A stretch of 64,000 nucleotides of DNA from Bacillota bacterium (GTDB lineage: Bacteria > Bacillota > Clostridia > Tissierellales > Tissierellaceae): assembly GCA_023388495.1 (NCBI GenBank), contig JAEWGC010000011.1, positions 1 through 64,000 on the forward strand, written 5' to 3'. Every line of letters begins with the position of its first letter. Position 1 is the first letter of the stretch. A program made the position numbers and the translations under genes. The notes below the pieces were generated by a model. The model saw nothing but the letters and a program-made list of their open reading frames with translations. It was not told where the DNA came from and did not search any database. Shown here piece after piece: positions 53,151 to 62,727 of the stretch.

Positions 53151-54770
53151 ATGAGTATTTTTATTGGAGGAGCATGGCCCTATGCCAATGGTTCATTGCA
53201 TATAGGGCATATAGCAGCATTATTACCAGGAGATGTTATCGCAAGATATTTTAGAGCGAAAGGTGAAAAGGTGTTGTATGTATCGGGAAGTGATTGTCAT
53301 GGTACACCGATATCCATAAGAGCTAAAAAAGAAAATATATCCCCTAGAGAAATCACAGATAAATATCATAATGAGTTCAAATATTGCTTTGATAAATTAG
53401 GATTCTCTTATGATATATATTCTAGGACTGATGATGAATATCACAAGAAGGAGGTTCAAGATATTATTAGTTTCTTATATAGTAATGGCTTAATATATGA
53501 AAAAGAAGTAGAGCAGCTATTCTGTGAAAAATGTACTCAATTCTTAGCTGATAGATTTGTTGAAGGTATTTGTCCAGTATGTAAAAGTATTGCTAGAGGA
53601 GATCAATGTGATGCTTGCTCTACCATCTTAGAGCCCCTTGATCTTAAGGATAGGAAATGCAAGCTTTGTGGAAGTGAGCCAGTAATTAAAAATGTAAAAC
53701 AATTATTCTTTAGACTATCAAAATTTGAGAAGGAAATAAGAGGACATCTAGATAAAAGGAGAGGATATTGGAGAATAAATGCAGTTAATAATACAGAAAG
53801 ATATTTAAATGAAGGATTGCAAGATAGGGCAATATCAAGGGAACTTCCATGGGGTATAGATATACCAATTAAAGGGCATGAGGATAAAAAAGTATATGTA
53901 TGGATAGATGCAGTATTAGGGTATTTAACTGTAAGTAAAAAATGGGGATTAGAAAATCATAGGAGTTGGAAAGAGTTTTGGGATAGTGAAACTATATCCT
54001 ATTATGTGCATGGAAAAGATAATATTCCGTTCCACACTATAATTCTACCATCATTGCTAAGTGGTGTTGGAGTTGATAGATTTCCAAATAATATAATTTC
54101 AAGCGAGTATGTTAATCTAGAAGGAAGGAAAATATCAACCAGCAATAATTGGGCAGTATGGATTCCAGATATTATTGAAAAATATAACATTGATTCATTG
54201 AGATACTTCTTTATAGTTAATGGTCCTGAAAAAAGGGATACTGATTTTTCTTGGAGAGAATTTATCAATAAAAATAATGGAGAATTATTAGGGGTATATG
54301 GTAATTTAGTAAACAGAACCTTAGTATTTGTGAAAAAATATTTTAATAGTGAGATACCTGAAGGAGAGCTAGTGCATAATATAAAAACAGATATTGATAT
54401 TTTATATAATGAGGTTGGAGTCCTTGTAGAGGGTGGAAATTTAAAAGCATCAGTAGAGAAAATATTTGATTTTATTAGAAGCATAAATAAATATTTTGAT
54501 GAGACAACTCCTTGGATTACAGTCAATACAGATAAAATTCAATGTAGGAATACAATTTATAATTGTTTAATAGCCATAGTCAATATAGCTAATTTGCTTC
54601 ATCCGTTTTTGCCCTTTTCATCAGCTAAGGTTAAGAGTTGGTTATATTGTGATTCAGATGCTTGGCAGTATTTAGATATAAAAATAGGGAGTGCAATAAA
54701 TGAATTTGATATTTTATTTGAAAGGTTAGATAAGAAGATAATAGAGGAAGAGTTAGGTAAATTAAGTTAG
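53151..54770 (+). CDS. metG: Methionyl-tRNA synthetase, KISTS-type
   Basis: ATG 53151 with GGGAGGG upstream gives ~540 residues. Class I motifs are HIGH (SLHIGHI, about residue 17) and, instead of KMSKS, KISTS (GRKISTSNNWAVW, about 325). A double zinc-knuckle insertion has four Cys pairs (CEKCTQ, CPVC, CDAC, CKLC). It lacks the C-terminal dimerisation/tRNA-binding domain. This is the MetRS2-like form seen in some Firmicutes, often as a second enzyme with different inhibitor sensitivity. It may be one of two; the other is not in view. Confidence 0.92.
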   Translation: MSIFIGGAWPYANGSLHIGHIAALLPGDVIARYFRAKGEKVLYVSGSDCHGTPISIRAKKENISPREITDKYHNEFKYCFDKLGFSYDIYSRTDDEYHKKEVQDIISFLYSNGLIYEKEVEQLFCEKCTQFLADRFVEGICPVCKSIARGDQCDACSTILEPLDLKDRKCKLCGSEPVIKNVKQLFFRLSKFEKEIRGHLDKRRGYWRINAVNNTERYLNEGLQDRAISRELPWGIDIPIKGHEDKKVYVWIDAVLGYLTVSKKWGLENHRSWKEFWDSETISYYVHGKDNIPFHTIILPSLLSGVGVDRFPNNIISSEYVNLEGRKISTSNNWAVWIPDIIEKYNIDSLRYFFIVNGPEKRDTDFSWREFINKNNGELLGVYGNLVNRTLVFVKKYFNSEIPEGELVHNIKTDIDILYNEVGVLVEGGNLKASVEKIFDFIRSINKYFDETTPWITVNTDKIQCRNTIYNCLIAIVNIANLLHPFLPFSSAKVKSWLYCDSDAWQYLDIKIGSAINEFDILFERLDKKIIEEELGKLS

Positions 54771-54854
54771 AATAAGTAGATGAGTTAATAAGTATCTATA
54801 AATACAAAATATATATTGATTAGATATGAGAGATTATAGAATAATAAATAAATA

Positions 54855-54890
54855 AAAATAGGCTTACGGTTAGTGAGCCTATTTTGTATT
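54855..54890. terminator. Terminator between convergent metG and GNAT genes
   Basis: AAAATAGGCT pairs exactly with AGCCTATTTT, with A and T runs on both sides. Confidence 0.78.
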
Positions 54891-54894
54891 ACAT

Positions 54895-55329
54895 CTAATA
54901 TTCTAACTTATATACAATCTCACCTTCAACAATTCTGCCATCTGGTATAAATCCCATGCTTTCATATAGTGATTTTGCCAATTCATTTTCAGGTTCAAAG
55001 CTAAGATAGATAACATGATGTTCTTTGTCTTCTTTAATTCTATTTATAAGCAATTCCATCGCTTTTCGTCCATATCCTTTTGACTGATGCTTAGTGTCTA
55101 TCATAAGTCGATAAATCCAGTATTCCTTGTCAATGCTGTCCATACAATACATAAGAAAACCTATAGGAGTTTCATCATTATATATGGCTAGAGGTATACA
55201 TTCTGGCTGTACTTTTGATTGGGCAATTGAAAATGTATTAGATGCCACAAATTCCTCTTGTTGTTTTGTTACTTTGAGTTTTATAATGTCCCAAAAATTT
55301 TCTGAATCAATGTCCATTAGTTTTAACAT
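54895..55329 (-). CDS. GNAT acetyltransferase, polyamine (SpeG/BltD)-like
   Basis: A single-domain, 144-residue GNAT with the acetyl-CoA loop IDTKHQSKGYGRKAMELL, the PIGFLMYC strand and the closing ENELAKSLYESMGFIPDGR. Similarity in layout to spermidine/spermine acetyltransferases of Bacillus (BltD) is by pattern. It is separate from the three double-domain GNATs in the left part. GGAGG precedes ATG. Confidence 0.85.
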   Translation of the reverse strand: MLKLMDIDSENFWDIIKLKVTKQQEEFVASNTFSIAQSKVQPECIPLAIYNDETPIGFLMYCMDSIDKEYWIYRLMIDTKHQSKGYGRKAMELLINRIKEDKEHHVIYLSFEPENELAKSLYESMGFIPDGRIVEGEIVYKLEY

Positions 55330-55591
55330 ATAATTACCTCCATAGTATATAAATGACTTAAACCTATGAAAAATCCCTAGTGCTACATTTGCTAAATTTT
55401 CCTTTATAAATTATTATACCATAACTTTTATCAGTAAATCTTTTAAAAAATGAAGAAATTTTTTTATTTAGCATTAATTATTTTCTTAATGGTGGAGTTG
55501 TTTGGTGAATAATGGCTGGAAAAATCAACCAAACAGTCACCAAAGGATACGAGGAAAATATGAGAATATTCAAAATAAGCTATTTCGCTTA
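55330..55591. other. Intergenic region containing probable activator-binding repeats
   Basis: TTTGGTGA (55501-55508) and TCACCAAA (55537-55544) are exact inverted repeats. TGTTTGGT (55499-55506) and ACCAAACA (55528-55535) form a second, overlapping pair. They lie 85-120 bases upstream of the predicted sigma-54 start, the distance expected of an upstream activating sequence. The remaining sequence contains only the minus-strand GNAT promoter. Confidence 0.5.
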
Positions 55592-55607
55592 TGGCATGGA
55601 TATTGCA
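55592..55607 (+). promoter_or_regulatory. Sigma-54 (-24/-12) promoter of the opp operon
   Basis: TGGCATGGATATTGCA fits the consensus TGGCAC-N5-TTGCA, with GG and GC exactly 12 bases apart. The start of transcription would be near 55618, 27 bases before the oppA ATG and just ahead of its ribosome site. A sigma-54 activator gene lies at the other end of the operon (62818). Confidence 0.72.
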
Positions 55608-55644
55608 ATGATAATATATGATAAAAAAATAAGGGGGAGAAAGT

Positions 55645-57546
55645 ATGAGGAAATCAGTAGTATGGTTAATTATTATAGCCATGATGGTATCATTTGTAAC
55701 GGGTTGCTCAAAAAGTACAATGGCAGATTACGAGGATGTTTATTACACTGCCTTCTCGGGGGAATATAAGACATTAAACCCATATAACCTATCATCATCA
55801 ACAGGATATATGATGATTGCTAACTCAATTGATGGATTAGTTGAGAATGATAAATATGGAATGGTTGTTCCTTCATTGGCAGAAGAATGGACATCAAATG
55901 ATGACTTTACAGTCTGGACATTTAAACTTAGAGAAGATGTTTATTGGGTAGATCATACTGGTGCTAAAACAGAGTATGAGGTAACTGCAGATGACTTCGT
56001 TGAAGGGATAAGATACATAGCTGAACCAAAAAACGGAGCTAAAAACTTTAGTACTATATCAAAAGTTATAGAAGGTTTATATGACTACTATTGGAATCTT
56101 GCAGACATAGATGATGGGGTTGATATAGGTAAAACACGTGAAGAAGTTTTGGATTCCTTTGAGGAAACAGTTGGAGTAAAAGCATTAGATAAATATACGG
56201 TTGAATATAGACTTAGATCATCTACTCCTTTCTTCCTTTCATATTTAATAATTGAACTATTCTATCCTGTAGAGAAGGCATTTTTAGATAAGGTTGGCGA
56301 AGATTTTGCGACTTCAAAAGAAACTATACTTTATAATGGAGGTTATTATATCTCTACATGGGAGAGAGATAAACTGATGGTTCTTGCTAAAAATGAGCAT
56401 TATTGGGATAAAGATAATATAAATGTAAAAGAGCTAAACTTCCAAAAAATTGGAGATGAAATAACAGGGCTCGAAATGTTCCAGCGAGACGAGCTTACTT
56501 CATGTGTAATAAGAGCAGATCAGTTGAAGGCCTTAAAGGGAACAGAATGGGAAAAATATATTAATTTAAAGGATAAGAATACAGTTACGTTTTGGTTTAC
56601 AATGAATTTTCAATCTAAAAATCAAGAGTTTAAAACCTTTATAAATAATGTTAACTTTAGAAAAGCTTTACTTCATGGTATAGATAGAGTAAAAATATCA
56701 GCACTTTATGAGCCAAATGATCCGGGATTTTTTATTAGAAATACTATTATACCAGAGAATACACTTATAGATCCTAATGGAGTTGATTATACAGATTATC
56801 CTAACTTAAAACCGATTAAAGAAAATAATCCATATGATCCTATAAAAGCAAAGGAGTATATGGAAAAAGCCATAGCTGAACTTTGTAATACAGATGGAAG
56901 CATAAAAGGGTTATCACCTGTAAAGGTTGATATGGGCAATATAGCAGAGTTTCAGTCAGATGCTAAACTTCCTGTTGAACTTGTTCTAGCAACAACAACA
57001 GATCCCATAGAGACTAAAAAAGCTTTACTTATAGCTGAAATGCTAAAGCAAAATCTTGGAGAAGAAAATATAAAAGTTTTAGTTGGATATGCTGCAACGT
57101 CTTTCCAAGATGAAGTATTTTCGCCTATGAATTTTGACCTTGTTGATGACTCGTACAGTTTCAGATTTGCAGATCCTTCAGCAAATTTAGCTAGACTAAT
57201 TACAGATGGAAGCTTAAATGAAGGAGGATATGATATACCAGAATTTGATAGACTTGTAGAAGAAGCATCCAGCAAAAATGATATAGTTGAGAGATATACT
57301 CTATTTTCAGAGGCTGAAAAATATATGCTTGATAATGTATATTTAATGCCTTATATGACAGGTGGAGGTTCATATAATATGAGCAAAGAACTCCCATATC
57401 AAACTCCAATGGGCGGATTTGGATTAACTAGATATAAAATGAAGGGTGCTAAAATTCAATCTAAACCTGTAACAAAAGAGCAATACCAAGAATTAAAAGA
57501 TCAACATGAAAAAGAAATTAAAGAAAAATTCTCGAAAGGAAAATAG
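55645..57546 (+). CDS. oppA: Oligopeptide ABC transporter substrate-binding lipoprotein (OppA-like, SBP family 5)
   Basis: The signal peptide ends in the lipobox FVTGC (Cys ~21). The mature ~610-residue protein has family-5 text: SLAEEWTSNDDFTVWTFKLR, ADDFVEGIRYI and the later FRKALLHGIDRVKI. It collects peptides outside the membrane and hands them to OppBC. GGGGGAG precedes ATG 55645. First gene of an operon led by a sigma-54-type promoter. Confidence 0.94.
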   Translation: MRKSVVWLIIIAMMVSFVTGCSKSTMADYEDVYYTAFSGEYKTLNPYNLSSSTGYMMIANSIDGLVENDKYGMVVPSLAEEWTSNDDFTVWTFKLREDVYWVDHTGAKTEYEVTADDFVEGIRYIAEPKNGAKNFSTISKVIEGLYDYYWNLADIDDGVDIGKTREEVLDSFEETVGVKALDKYTVEYRLRSSTPFFLSYLIIELFYPVEKAFLDKVGEDFATSKETILYNGGYYISTWERDKLMVLAKNEHYWDKDNINVKELNFQKIGDEITGLEMFQRDELTSCVIRADQLKALKGTEWEKYINLKDKNTVTFWFTMNFQSKNQEFKTFINNVNFRKALLHGIDRVKISALYEPNDPGFFIRNTIIPENTLIDPNGVDYTDYPNLKPIKENNPYDPIKAKEYMEKAIAELCNTDGSIKGLSPVKVDMGNIAEFQSDAKLPVELVLATTTDPIETKKALLIAEMLKQNLGEENIKVLVGYAATSFQDEVFSPMNFDLVDDSYSFRFADPSANLARLITDGSLNEGGYDIPEFDRLVEEASSKNDIVERYTLFSEAEKYMLDNVYLMPYMTGGGSYNMSKELPYQTPMGGFGLTRYKMKGAKIQSKPVTKEQYQELKDQHEKEIKEKFSKGK

Positions 57547-57552
57547 GTACTT

Positions 57553-58494
57553 ATGAAAAAGTATATATTAAAAAGAACGTTACAATCACTTGTAACGATC
57601 TGCCTTGTAATATTTGTTGTGTTTATGATGCTTAGAATGATGCCTACATCAGGATATTTTACTAGAGATGATTATTTGAATATGACTGAGGAAATGAGGA
57701 TTGTCTATCTTAAAAGCATAGGAGTCCTTGATCCTCCACTTACTCAATTTAAAAACTTTCTGGGAAATTTATTCCGAGGAGATTTAGGAAGGTCAATAAC
57801 GGTTTATCCAAAGCTTAGTATAACTACTATTTTAAAAGAAAAGGTTGGGTATTCGGCGGCATTTGGACTTGCAAGCATGATAATTAGTATGGGAATAGGT
57901 ATGCCATTAGGTATGCTAATGGCTAGATATAAGGGTAAGTTCATAGACAGCCTTGGTACGGGATATGCTGTAATTGTAAGATCTGTCCCGAGCTTAATAT
58001 ATTTGTTTTTAGTTCAGGTATGGGCATCCAAAATCTTTAAACTTCCTATGCTCTTTTATAAGAATAGACCTGAGTCTTGGATACTTCCGGCTATTTCCTT
58101 ATCAATTTCAAGTATAGCATGGTATGGAATATGGCTAAGACGTTTTATGGTAGATGAAGAAAATAGAGAATACATTAAGTTTGCAAAGGTAAAGGGTTTT
58201 TCTCAAAAATATATAATGAGAAAACATGTTTTGAGAAATGCATTGGTTCCCATAGCAATAGGAATACCTTCAGATTTACTTCTGATTATATCAGGCTCAT
58301 TGATTATAGAAAACCTTTATTCCATACCAGGAATGGGAGGATTATTAATCAGTTCCATAAAACAAATGGATAATAATTTGGTTCAGATTTTAGTATTAAT
58401 ATATGCATCTTTATCTGTTATAGGTGTATTTTTAGGGGATTTACTAATTGTTGTTGTAGATCCTAGAATAAGACTCTCGGAAAGTGAGGGCTAG
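57553..58494 (+). CDS. oppB: Oligopeptide ABC transporter permease (OppB-like)
   Basis: 313 residues, one N-terminal helix, then five more in the binding-protein-dependent permease fold. The coupling (EAA) loop region is YIKFAKVKGFSQKYIMRKHV, and RDNALVP-like text occurs as LRNALVPIAIG. The cytoplasmic coupling segment contacts the fused OppDF ATPase. It follows oppA by six bases. Confidence 0.94.
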   Translation: MKKYILKRTLQSLVTICLVIFVVFMMLRMMPTSGYFTRDDYLNMTEEMRIVYLKSIGVLDPPLTQFKNFLGNLFRGDLGRSITVYPKLSITTILKEKVGYSAAFGLASMIISMGIGMPLGMLMARYKGKFIDSLGTGYAVIVRSVPSLIYLFLVQVWASKIFKLPMLFYKNRPESWILPAISLSISSIAWYGIWLRRFMVDEENREYIKFAKVKGFSQKYIMRKHVLRNALVPIAIGIPSDLLLIISGSLIIENLYSIPGMGGLLISSIKQMDNNLVQILVLIYASLSVIGVFLGDLLIVVVDPRIRLSESEG

Positions 58495-58500
58495 GATAAT

Positions 58501-59439
58501 ATGGAAAATATATATAAAGATATAGAATTAACAGATGAAATGTTTGAAAAGATTCACTTTGACGATAAGTTTAGTGAAGAGGGAGGATATTCAAACTACT
58601 CTTATTGGAAATCTACCATAAGAACATTTTTTAAAAGTAAAATTTGTATTTTTCTAGTAATACTTATGCTTGTACTTGTTGTTTTTAGTTTTACTTATCC
58701 TATATTTTCTAAAGTAGATCCTAATCAAGTAACACTAGATATGGACCAATGGAATACTAAGTCAAGTAGAGAGCATTGGTTTGGTACAGATGGACTTGGG
58801 AGAGATATATGGGCTAGGACATGGTATGGTACAAGAAACTCTTTGCTTTTGGCCATAATCATAGCTTTGATAGAAGTAGGAGTTGGAAGTATAGTAGGAG
58901 CCTTTTGGGGATATGTGAAGAAAATAGATCCAATAATGATAGAACTTTATAATATTATTACAAACGTTCCATCTACAGTTTATTTGATTCTCCTTTCCTA
59001 TATTATGAAGCCAAGTTTTACTACTATAGTAATTGCATTAGCCTCAAGAGGATGGATAAGTGAAGCTAAGTTTATGAGAAATAAGATTTTATCACTAAGA
59101 GAAAGTGAGTATAATATTGCATCCCAATGTCTAGGCACTCCACTTAGTAGAATTGTAGGTAGGAATATTATACCCCATTTAGTAAGTCTTATAATAATGG
59201 AAGCTGCTTTGACTATCCCCTATTCAATAGGATCAGAAGTATTCCTTGGATTTATAGGGCTTGGTTTGCCCCTAGATACAGTTACACTAGGAAACATGGT
59301 AAATCAGGGAAGGGCATATTTTATGCTTTATCCATACCAGATGCTCTATCCTACAGCAGTACTATGTTTAATAACAGTTTCCTTTTATATAGTTGGAAAT
59401 AAATTTGCGGATGCTTCAGATCCTAAAAATCATTTGTAG
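58501..59439 (+). CDS. oppC: Oligopeptide ABC transporter permease (OppC-like)
   Basis: 312 residues with an N-terminal cytoplasmic tail of ~45 residues, helix 1 (ICIFLVILMLVLVVFSF), the HWFGTDGLGRDIWARTWYG signature of OppC/DppC, and the EAA loop near SEYNIASQCLGTPLSRIVGR. It pairs with OppB to form the channel. The gene spacing is six bases from oppB and eight to the ATPase gene. Confidence 0.94.
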   Translation: MENIYKDIELTDEMFEKIHFDDKFSEEGGYSNYSYWKSTIRTFFKSKICIFLVILMLVLVVFSFTYPIFSKVDPNQVTLDMDQWNTKSSREHWFGTDGLGRDIWARTWYGTRNSLLLAIIIALIEVGVGSIVGAFWGYVKKIDPIMIELYNIITNVPSTVYLILLSYIMKPSFTTIVIALASRGWISEAKFMRNKILSLRESEYNIASQCLGTPLSRIVGRNIIPHLVSLIIMEAALTIPYSIGSEVFLGFIGLGLPLDTVTLGNMVNQGRAYFMLYPYQMLYPTAVLCLITVSFYIVGNKFADASDPKNHL

Positions 59440-59447
59440 GAGGAAAA

Positions 59448-61460
59448 ATGAAGACGAAAATTTTTGAAGCTAAAAATATTGAGATAAAATTTAATTTACG
59501 AGGCAAAATTCTTACTGCAGTTAGAAATTCATCCTTGGATTTATATAAAGGTGAAACCTTAGCAATAGTTGGAGAAAGTGGCTCGGGGAAAAGTGTATTT
59601 ACTAAATCCTTTGTAGGAATGCTTGATAAGAATGGATGGATAAGCTCTGGAGAGATTCTATATGATGGTAAGGATTTAACTAAATATAAGACAGAAAAAG
59701 AATGGTTAAATATAAGAGGTAAGAAAATAGCTATGGTATTTCAAGACCCTATGACTTCCTTAAATCCACTTAAAACAATAGGAGAGCAAATTAGAGAGGT
59801 AATAACTTGGCATAGAGGTACAGAAAAAGAAAAAGCTAAGGAAGAGGCCATAGAAATTTTAAAACTAGTAGGTATTCATGATGCGGAGTTAAGGTATAAA
59901 CAGTATCCCCATGAATTTTCAGGAGGAATGAGACAAAGAGTTGTTATAGCAACTGCTATAGCATGTCGACCAGAGATACTTATATGTGATGAGCCTACTA
60001 CTGCTCTTGATGTTACTATTCAAGCACAGATACTAAAACTTATAAAGGATATTCAAAAAGAACTTGGTATGACAGTAATATATATAACACATGATTTAGG
60101 TGTTGTAGCTAATGTTGCAGACAGAGTGGCGGTAATGTATGCAGGACAGATTGTAGAATATGGATTAAGTCATGAGATATTTAAAAATCCTAAGCATCCA
60201 TATACTAAAGCACTTCTATTATCATTGCCTCAGCTTGGTGTTAAAGGAAAAGATCTATATTATATAAAAGGTACTCCTCCTAATCTTTATAAGGAGATAA
60301 AAGGAGATGCCTTTGCCCTTAGAAATCCTGATGCAATGAAAATTGATGGGCTTTTAGAACCACCATTTTTTAAGGTTACAGAAACTCATTATGCAAAAAC
60401 ATGGCTATTACACGAAAAAGCAGCTAATCATTTAACCGTTGAAAAAATTGAACACAGTAAGCTGGATATAAAGAAGAATGATAAAAAAGATAAAAAAGAA
60501 GTCCTTGTTTCTTTAAAAAACGTATCTGTTAAATTTAAATTAGATGGTAAGGAGTTTAAGGCTGTTCAAAATGTAAGCTTTGATATATATAAGGGAGAGA
60601 CATTTTCGCTAGTAGGGGAAAGTGGCTCTGGGAAGACAACCATAGGAAGAGCCATAATGAAAATACATCCTACTTCAGAGGGAGAAATAATATATAAAGG
60701 GCAGAAAGTCAATAAAAAACTTGGCAAAGATGAAATAAGAGATTATAGACAAAAGGTTCAAATGATTTTTCAAGATCCTATGGCATCTCTTAATGAACGT
60801 GCAAAAGTGGACTATATTGTTTCAGAAGGATTATACAACTTTAAGCTTTTTAAGGATGAAGAAGAAAGAAAACGAAAAGTTGAAGGGGTTATGGAAGAAG
60901 TTGGACTCTTAAAAGATTTCGTAACTAGATTTCCTCACGAATTTTCAGGAGGACAAAGGCAGCGTATAGGTATGGCTAGGGCTCTTATTATGAATCCGGA
61001 ATTTGTTATAGCAGATGAACCTATATCGGCACTTGATGTGTCTATAAGGGCACAAATCATAAATCTGTTGAACAAGCTTAAGGAAGAAAAGGATTTAACA
61101 TATCTTTTTATAGCCCATGACCTAAGTGTTGTTAAGTTTATATCAGATAGAATTGCTGTTATATATAAAGGTCATATAGTAGAGCTTTCAGATAGTGAAG
61201 AGTTATTCCAAAATCCATTACATCCATATACTAAATCTCTTTTATCAGCAGTTCCTATACCAGATCCTGATGTTGAGAAAAACAAGAATATTATTGTATA
61301 TGACCCAAAAATACATGATTACAAAACAGATAAACCTATGTGGACAGAGATTAAGAAGGGACATTTTATCTGGGCAAATAATAAAGAATTAGAAGAGTAT
61401 AGAAAAGAATTAGAAAAAACTAAAAATCCTATGGAGAGTGTGAAATGGGCGGAAAGTTAA
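59448..61460 (+). CDS. Fused oligopeptide ABC transporter ATPase (OppD-OppF in one chain)
   Basis: The 670-residue protein holds two ABC domains. The first has GESGSGKSV (~42), FSGGMRQR (~162) and ICDEPTTALD (~180). The second has GESGSGKTT (~390), FSGGQRQR (~500) and IADEPISALD (~523). A charged linker (KLDIKKNDKKDKKEVLV) joins them. OppD/OppF are usually separate genes. The C-terminal extension of the D half, which in DppD/OppD carries four Cys for an iron-sulfur cluster, has D, N, D and T at those places. The gene end overlaps the cyanophycinase start by 16 bases. Confidence 0.93.
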   Translation: MKTKIFEAKNIEIKFNLRGKILTAVRNSSLDLYKGETLAIVGESGSGKSVFTKSFVGMLDKNGWISSGEILYDGKDLTKYKTEKEWLNIRGKKIAMVFQDPMTSLNPLKTIGEQIREVITWHRGTEKEKAKEEAIEILKLVGIHDAELRYKQYPHEFSGGMRQRVVIATAIACRPEILICDEPTTALDVTIQAQILKLIKDIQKELGMTVIYITHDLGVVANVADRVAVMYAGQIVEYGLSHEIFKNPKHPYTKALLLSLPQLGVKGKDLYYIKGTPPNLYKEIKGDAFALRNPDAMKIDGLLEPPFFKVTETHYAKTWLLHEKAANHLTVEKIEHSKLDIKKNDKKDKKEVLVSLKNVSVKFKLDGKEFKAVQNVSFDIYKGETFSLVGESGSGKTTIGRAIMKIHPTSEGEIIYKGQKVNKKLGKDEIRDYRQKVQMIFQDPMASLNERAKVDYIVSEGLYNFKLFKDEEERKRKVEGVMEEVGLLKDFVTRFPHEFSGGQRQRIGMARALIMNPEFVIADEPISALDVSIRAQIINLLNKLKEEKDLTYLFIAHDLSVVKFISDRIAVIYKGHIVELSDSEELFQNPLHPYTKSLLSAVPIPDPDVEKNKNIIVYDPKIHDYKTDKPMWTEIKKGHFIWANNKELEEYRKELEKTKNPMESVKWAES

Positions 61461-62332
61461 TAATAGCAGGTGGAAATCTTGAACATAGTGATAAAGTAAT
61501 ACACAAACACCTCATAGAATATGCAGGAGGATTAAATGCAAAGATTGCCATAGTCCCTACAGCTTCAGGAAAGGAACCTGTTGATACTATAAAATATGTT
61601 GAAGAGCTTTGGTTAGAACTTGGTGTAAGACCTGAAAATATAATTAAACTCCCTATCTATGGAGAAGAGGGAAAAGGATGGAGGGAGCCTCCCTTAGGAG
61701 ATAATGATGAAATAGCAAAGATGCTTAATGGAGTTACAGGTTTTTGGTTTACAGGAGGAGATCAATACTATATTCATAAAGCATTTATCCGAAGGGATGG
61801 AACAGATACAAAAATTTTAGAAACTATGAAGAAGATATATGAAGATGGAGGAGTCATTGGGGGTACAAGTGCAGGTGCAGCCATAATGAGTGAAGTTATG
61901 ATTGCCATAGGAAATAATGTTTCGGCTCTAAAATCTCCTTCTGTATATGGATATGATGACTATGACGATGAAAATTCTAGTAGTATGGATAATATAAGAA
62001 TAGTAAAAGGTCTAGGATTTTTTACAGAAGGAATAATAGATCAGCACTTTGATGTAAGAGCCAGAGTTTTGAGACTTATAAAGGTAATTGCAGATAGTAA
62101 TCATGATTTATATATGGGATATGGTATATCAGAAGATACAGCTATGGTTTATGACAGAGATACAAGAAACATTACTGTAATAGGTTCGGGTGCTCTTTAC
62201 ATTGTAGATTGCAGTAAGATAGAAAAATCAAAAGATAAGGATTCCTGTACATTTAAAAATGTAACACTTAATGTTATTAAAGAGAGAGACTTATACAATC
62301 AGTTAGATGATAAGATTGTATTTATGGAGTAA
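61445..62332 (+). CDS. cphB: Cyanophycinase-family serine peptidase (S51)
   Basis: The 295-residue product shows the S51 core: AIVPTASGKEP, WFTGGDQYYI, the nucleophile elbow GGTSAGAAIMS (Ser ~141) and FFTEGIIDQHFDVRARVLRL. Cyanophycinase cuts multi-L-arginyl-poly-aspartate into beta-Asp-Arg dipeptides. There is no signal peptide, so the enzyme is cytoplasmic. It is translationally coupled to the peptide transporter ATPase, so its substrate may be an imported peptide or stored polymer. The gene converges with, and overlaps by 11 bases, a small membrane-protein gene. Confidence 0.88.
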   Translation: MGGKLIIAGGNLEHSDKVIHKHLIEYAGGLNAKIAIVPTASGKEPVDTIKYVEELWLELGVRPENIIKLPIYGEEGKGWREPPLGDNDEIAKMLNGVTGFWFTGGDQYYIHKAFIRRDGTDTKILETMKKIYEDGGVIGGTSAGAAIMSEVMIAIGNNVSALKSPSVYGYDDYDDENSSSMDNIRIVKGLGFFTEGIIDQHFDVRARVLRLIKVIADSNHDLYMGYGISEDTAMVYDRDTRNITVIGSGALYIVDCSKIEKSKDKDSCTFKNVTLNVIKERDLYNQLDDKIVFME

Positions 62333-62717
62333 AAATCACATGTGAAGCTATCAATAAAAAAACTCCACAGATAATATAACTATACATGGAAGCCTTAGTG
62401 ATTTCATCATCAGATAAATCGCTTATGACCACTATATCTTTATTATCAACATTGTAAACACCGCTGTTTTTATAGCTAAATCTATCCAAGGGACTGAAAT
62501 GCTTTTTTAAAATCTTGGTGGATATGTTTTTAAAGAATGCTATTCCATCTAGGCTTAGATAGAGTGTCCATCCTAGTAGTAGATAAAGTGATCCCAAAAA
62601 TGATGCTGAAAACACAAGAAAAAGACGTGATTTAAATATAATTTTACCTAGTACAAAAGATATAGTAAGTGAAGTTGCTAATTTTGAAAAAGTTTTATTA
62701 ATTATTGCAGTTCGCAT
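62322..62717 (-). CDS. Small membrane protein of unknown function
   Basis: 131 residues with hydrophobic segments at ~15-50 (SLTISFVLGKIIF, LFLVFSASFLGSLYLLLGWT) and at the C-terminus (MYSYIICGVFLLIASHVIF). A charged loop (KKHFSPLDRFSYKNSGVYNV) lies between. GGGAGA lies before ATG. It is divergent from the sigma-54 activator gene across a perfect palindrome and may be controlled with it. No family is recognised. Confidence 0.7.
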   Translation of the reverse strand: MRTAIINKTFSKLATSLTISFVLGKIIFKSRLFLVFSASFLGSLYLLLGWTLYLSLDGIAFFKNISTKILKKHFSPLDRFSYKNSGVYNVDNKDIVVISDLSDDEITKASMYSYIICGVFLLIASHVIFTP

Positions 62718-62727
62718 AATATTATCT

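Noticed and set aside
54002..54526. 174-codon minus-strand frame inside metG
   Set aside because: It is antisense to conserved synthetase sequence, without ribosome site or family features.
55512..55769. 85-codon + strand frame ahead of and overlapping oppA
   Set aside because: It covers the sigma-54 promoter and the oppA signal peptide in another frame, has no proper ribosome site, and its translation has no recognisable features.
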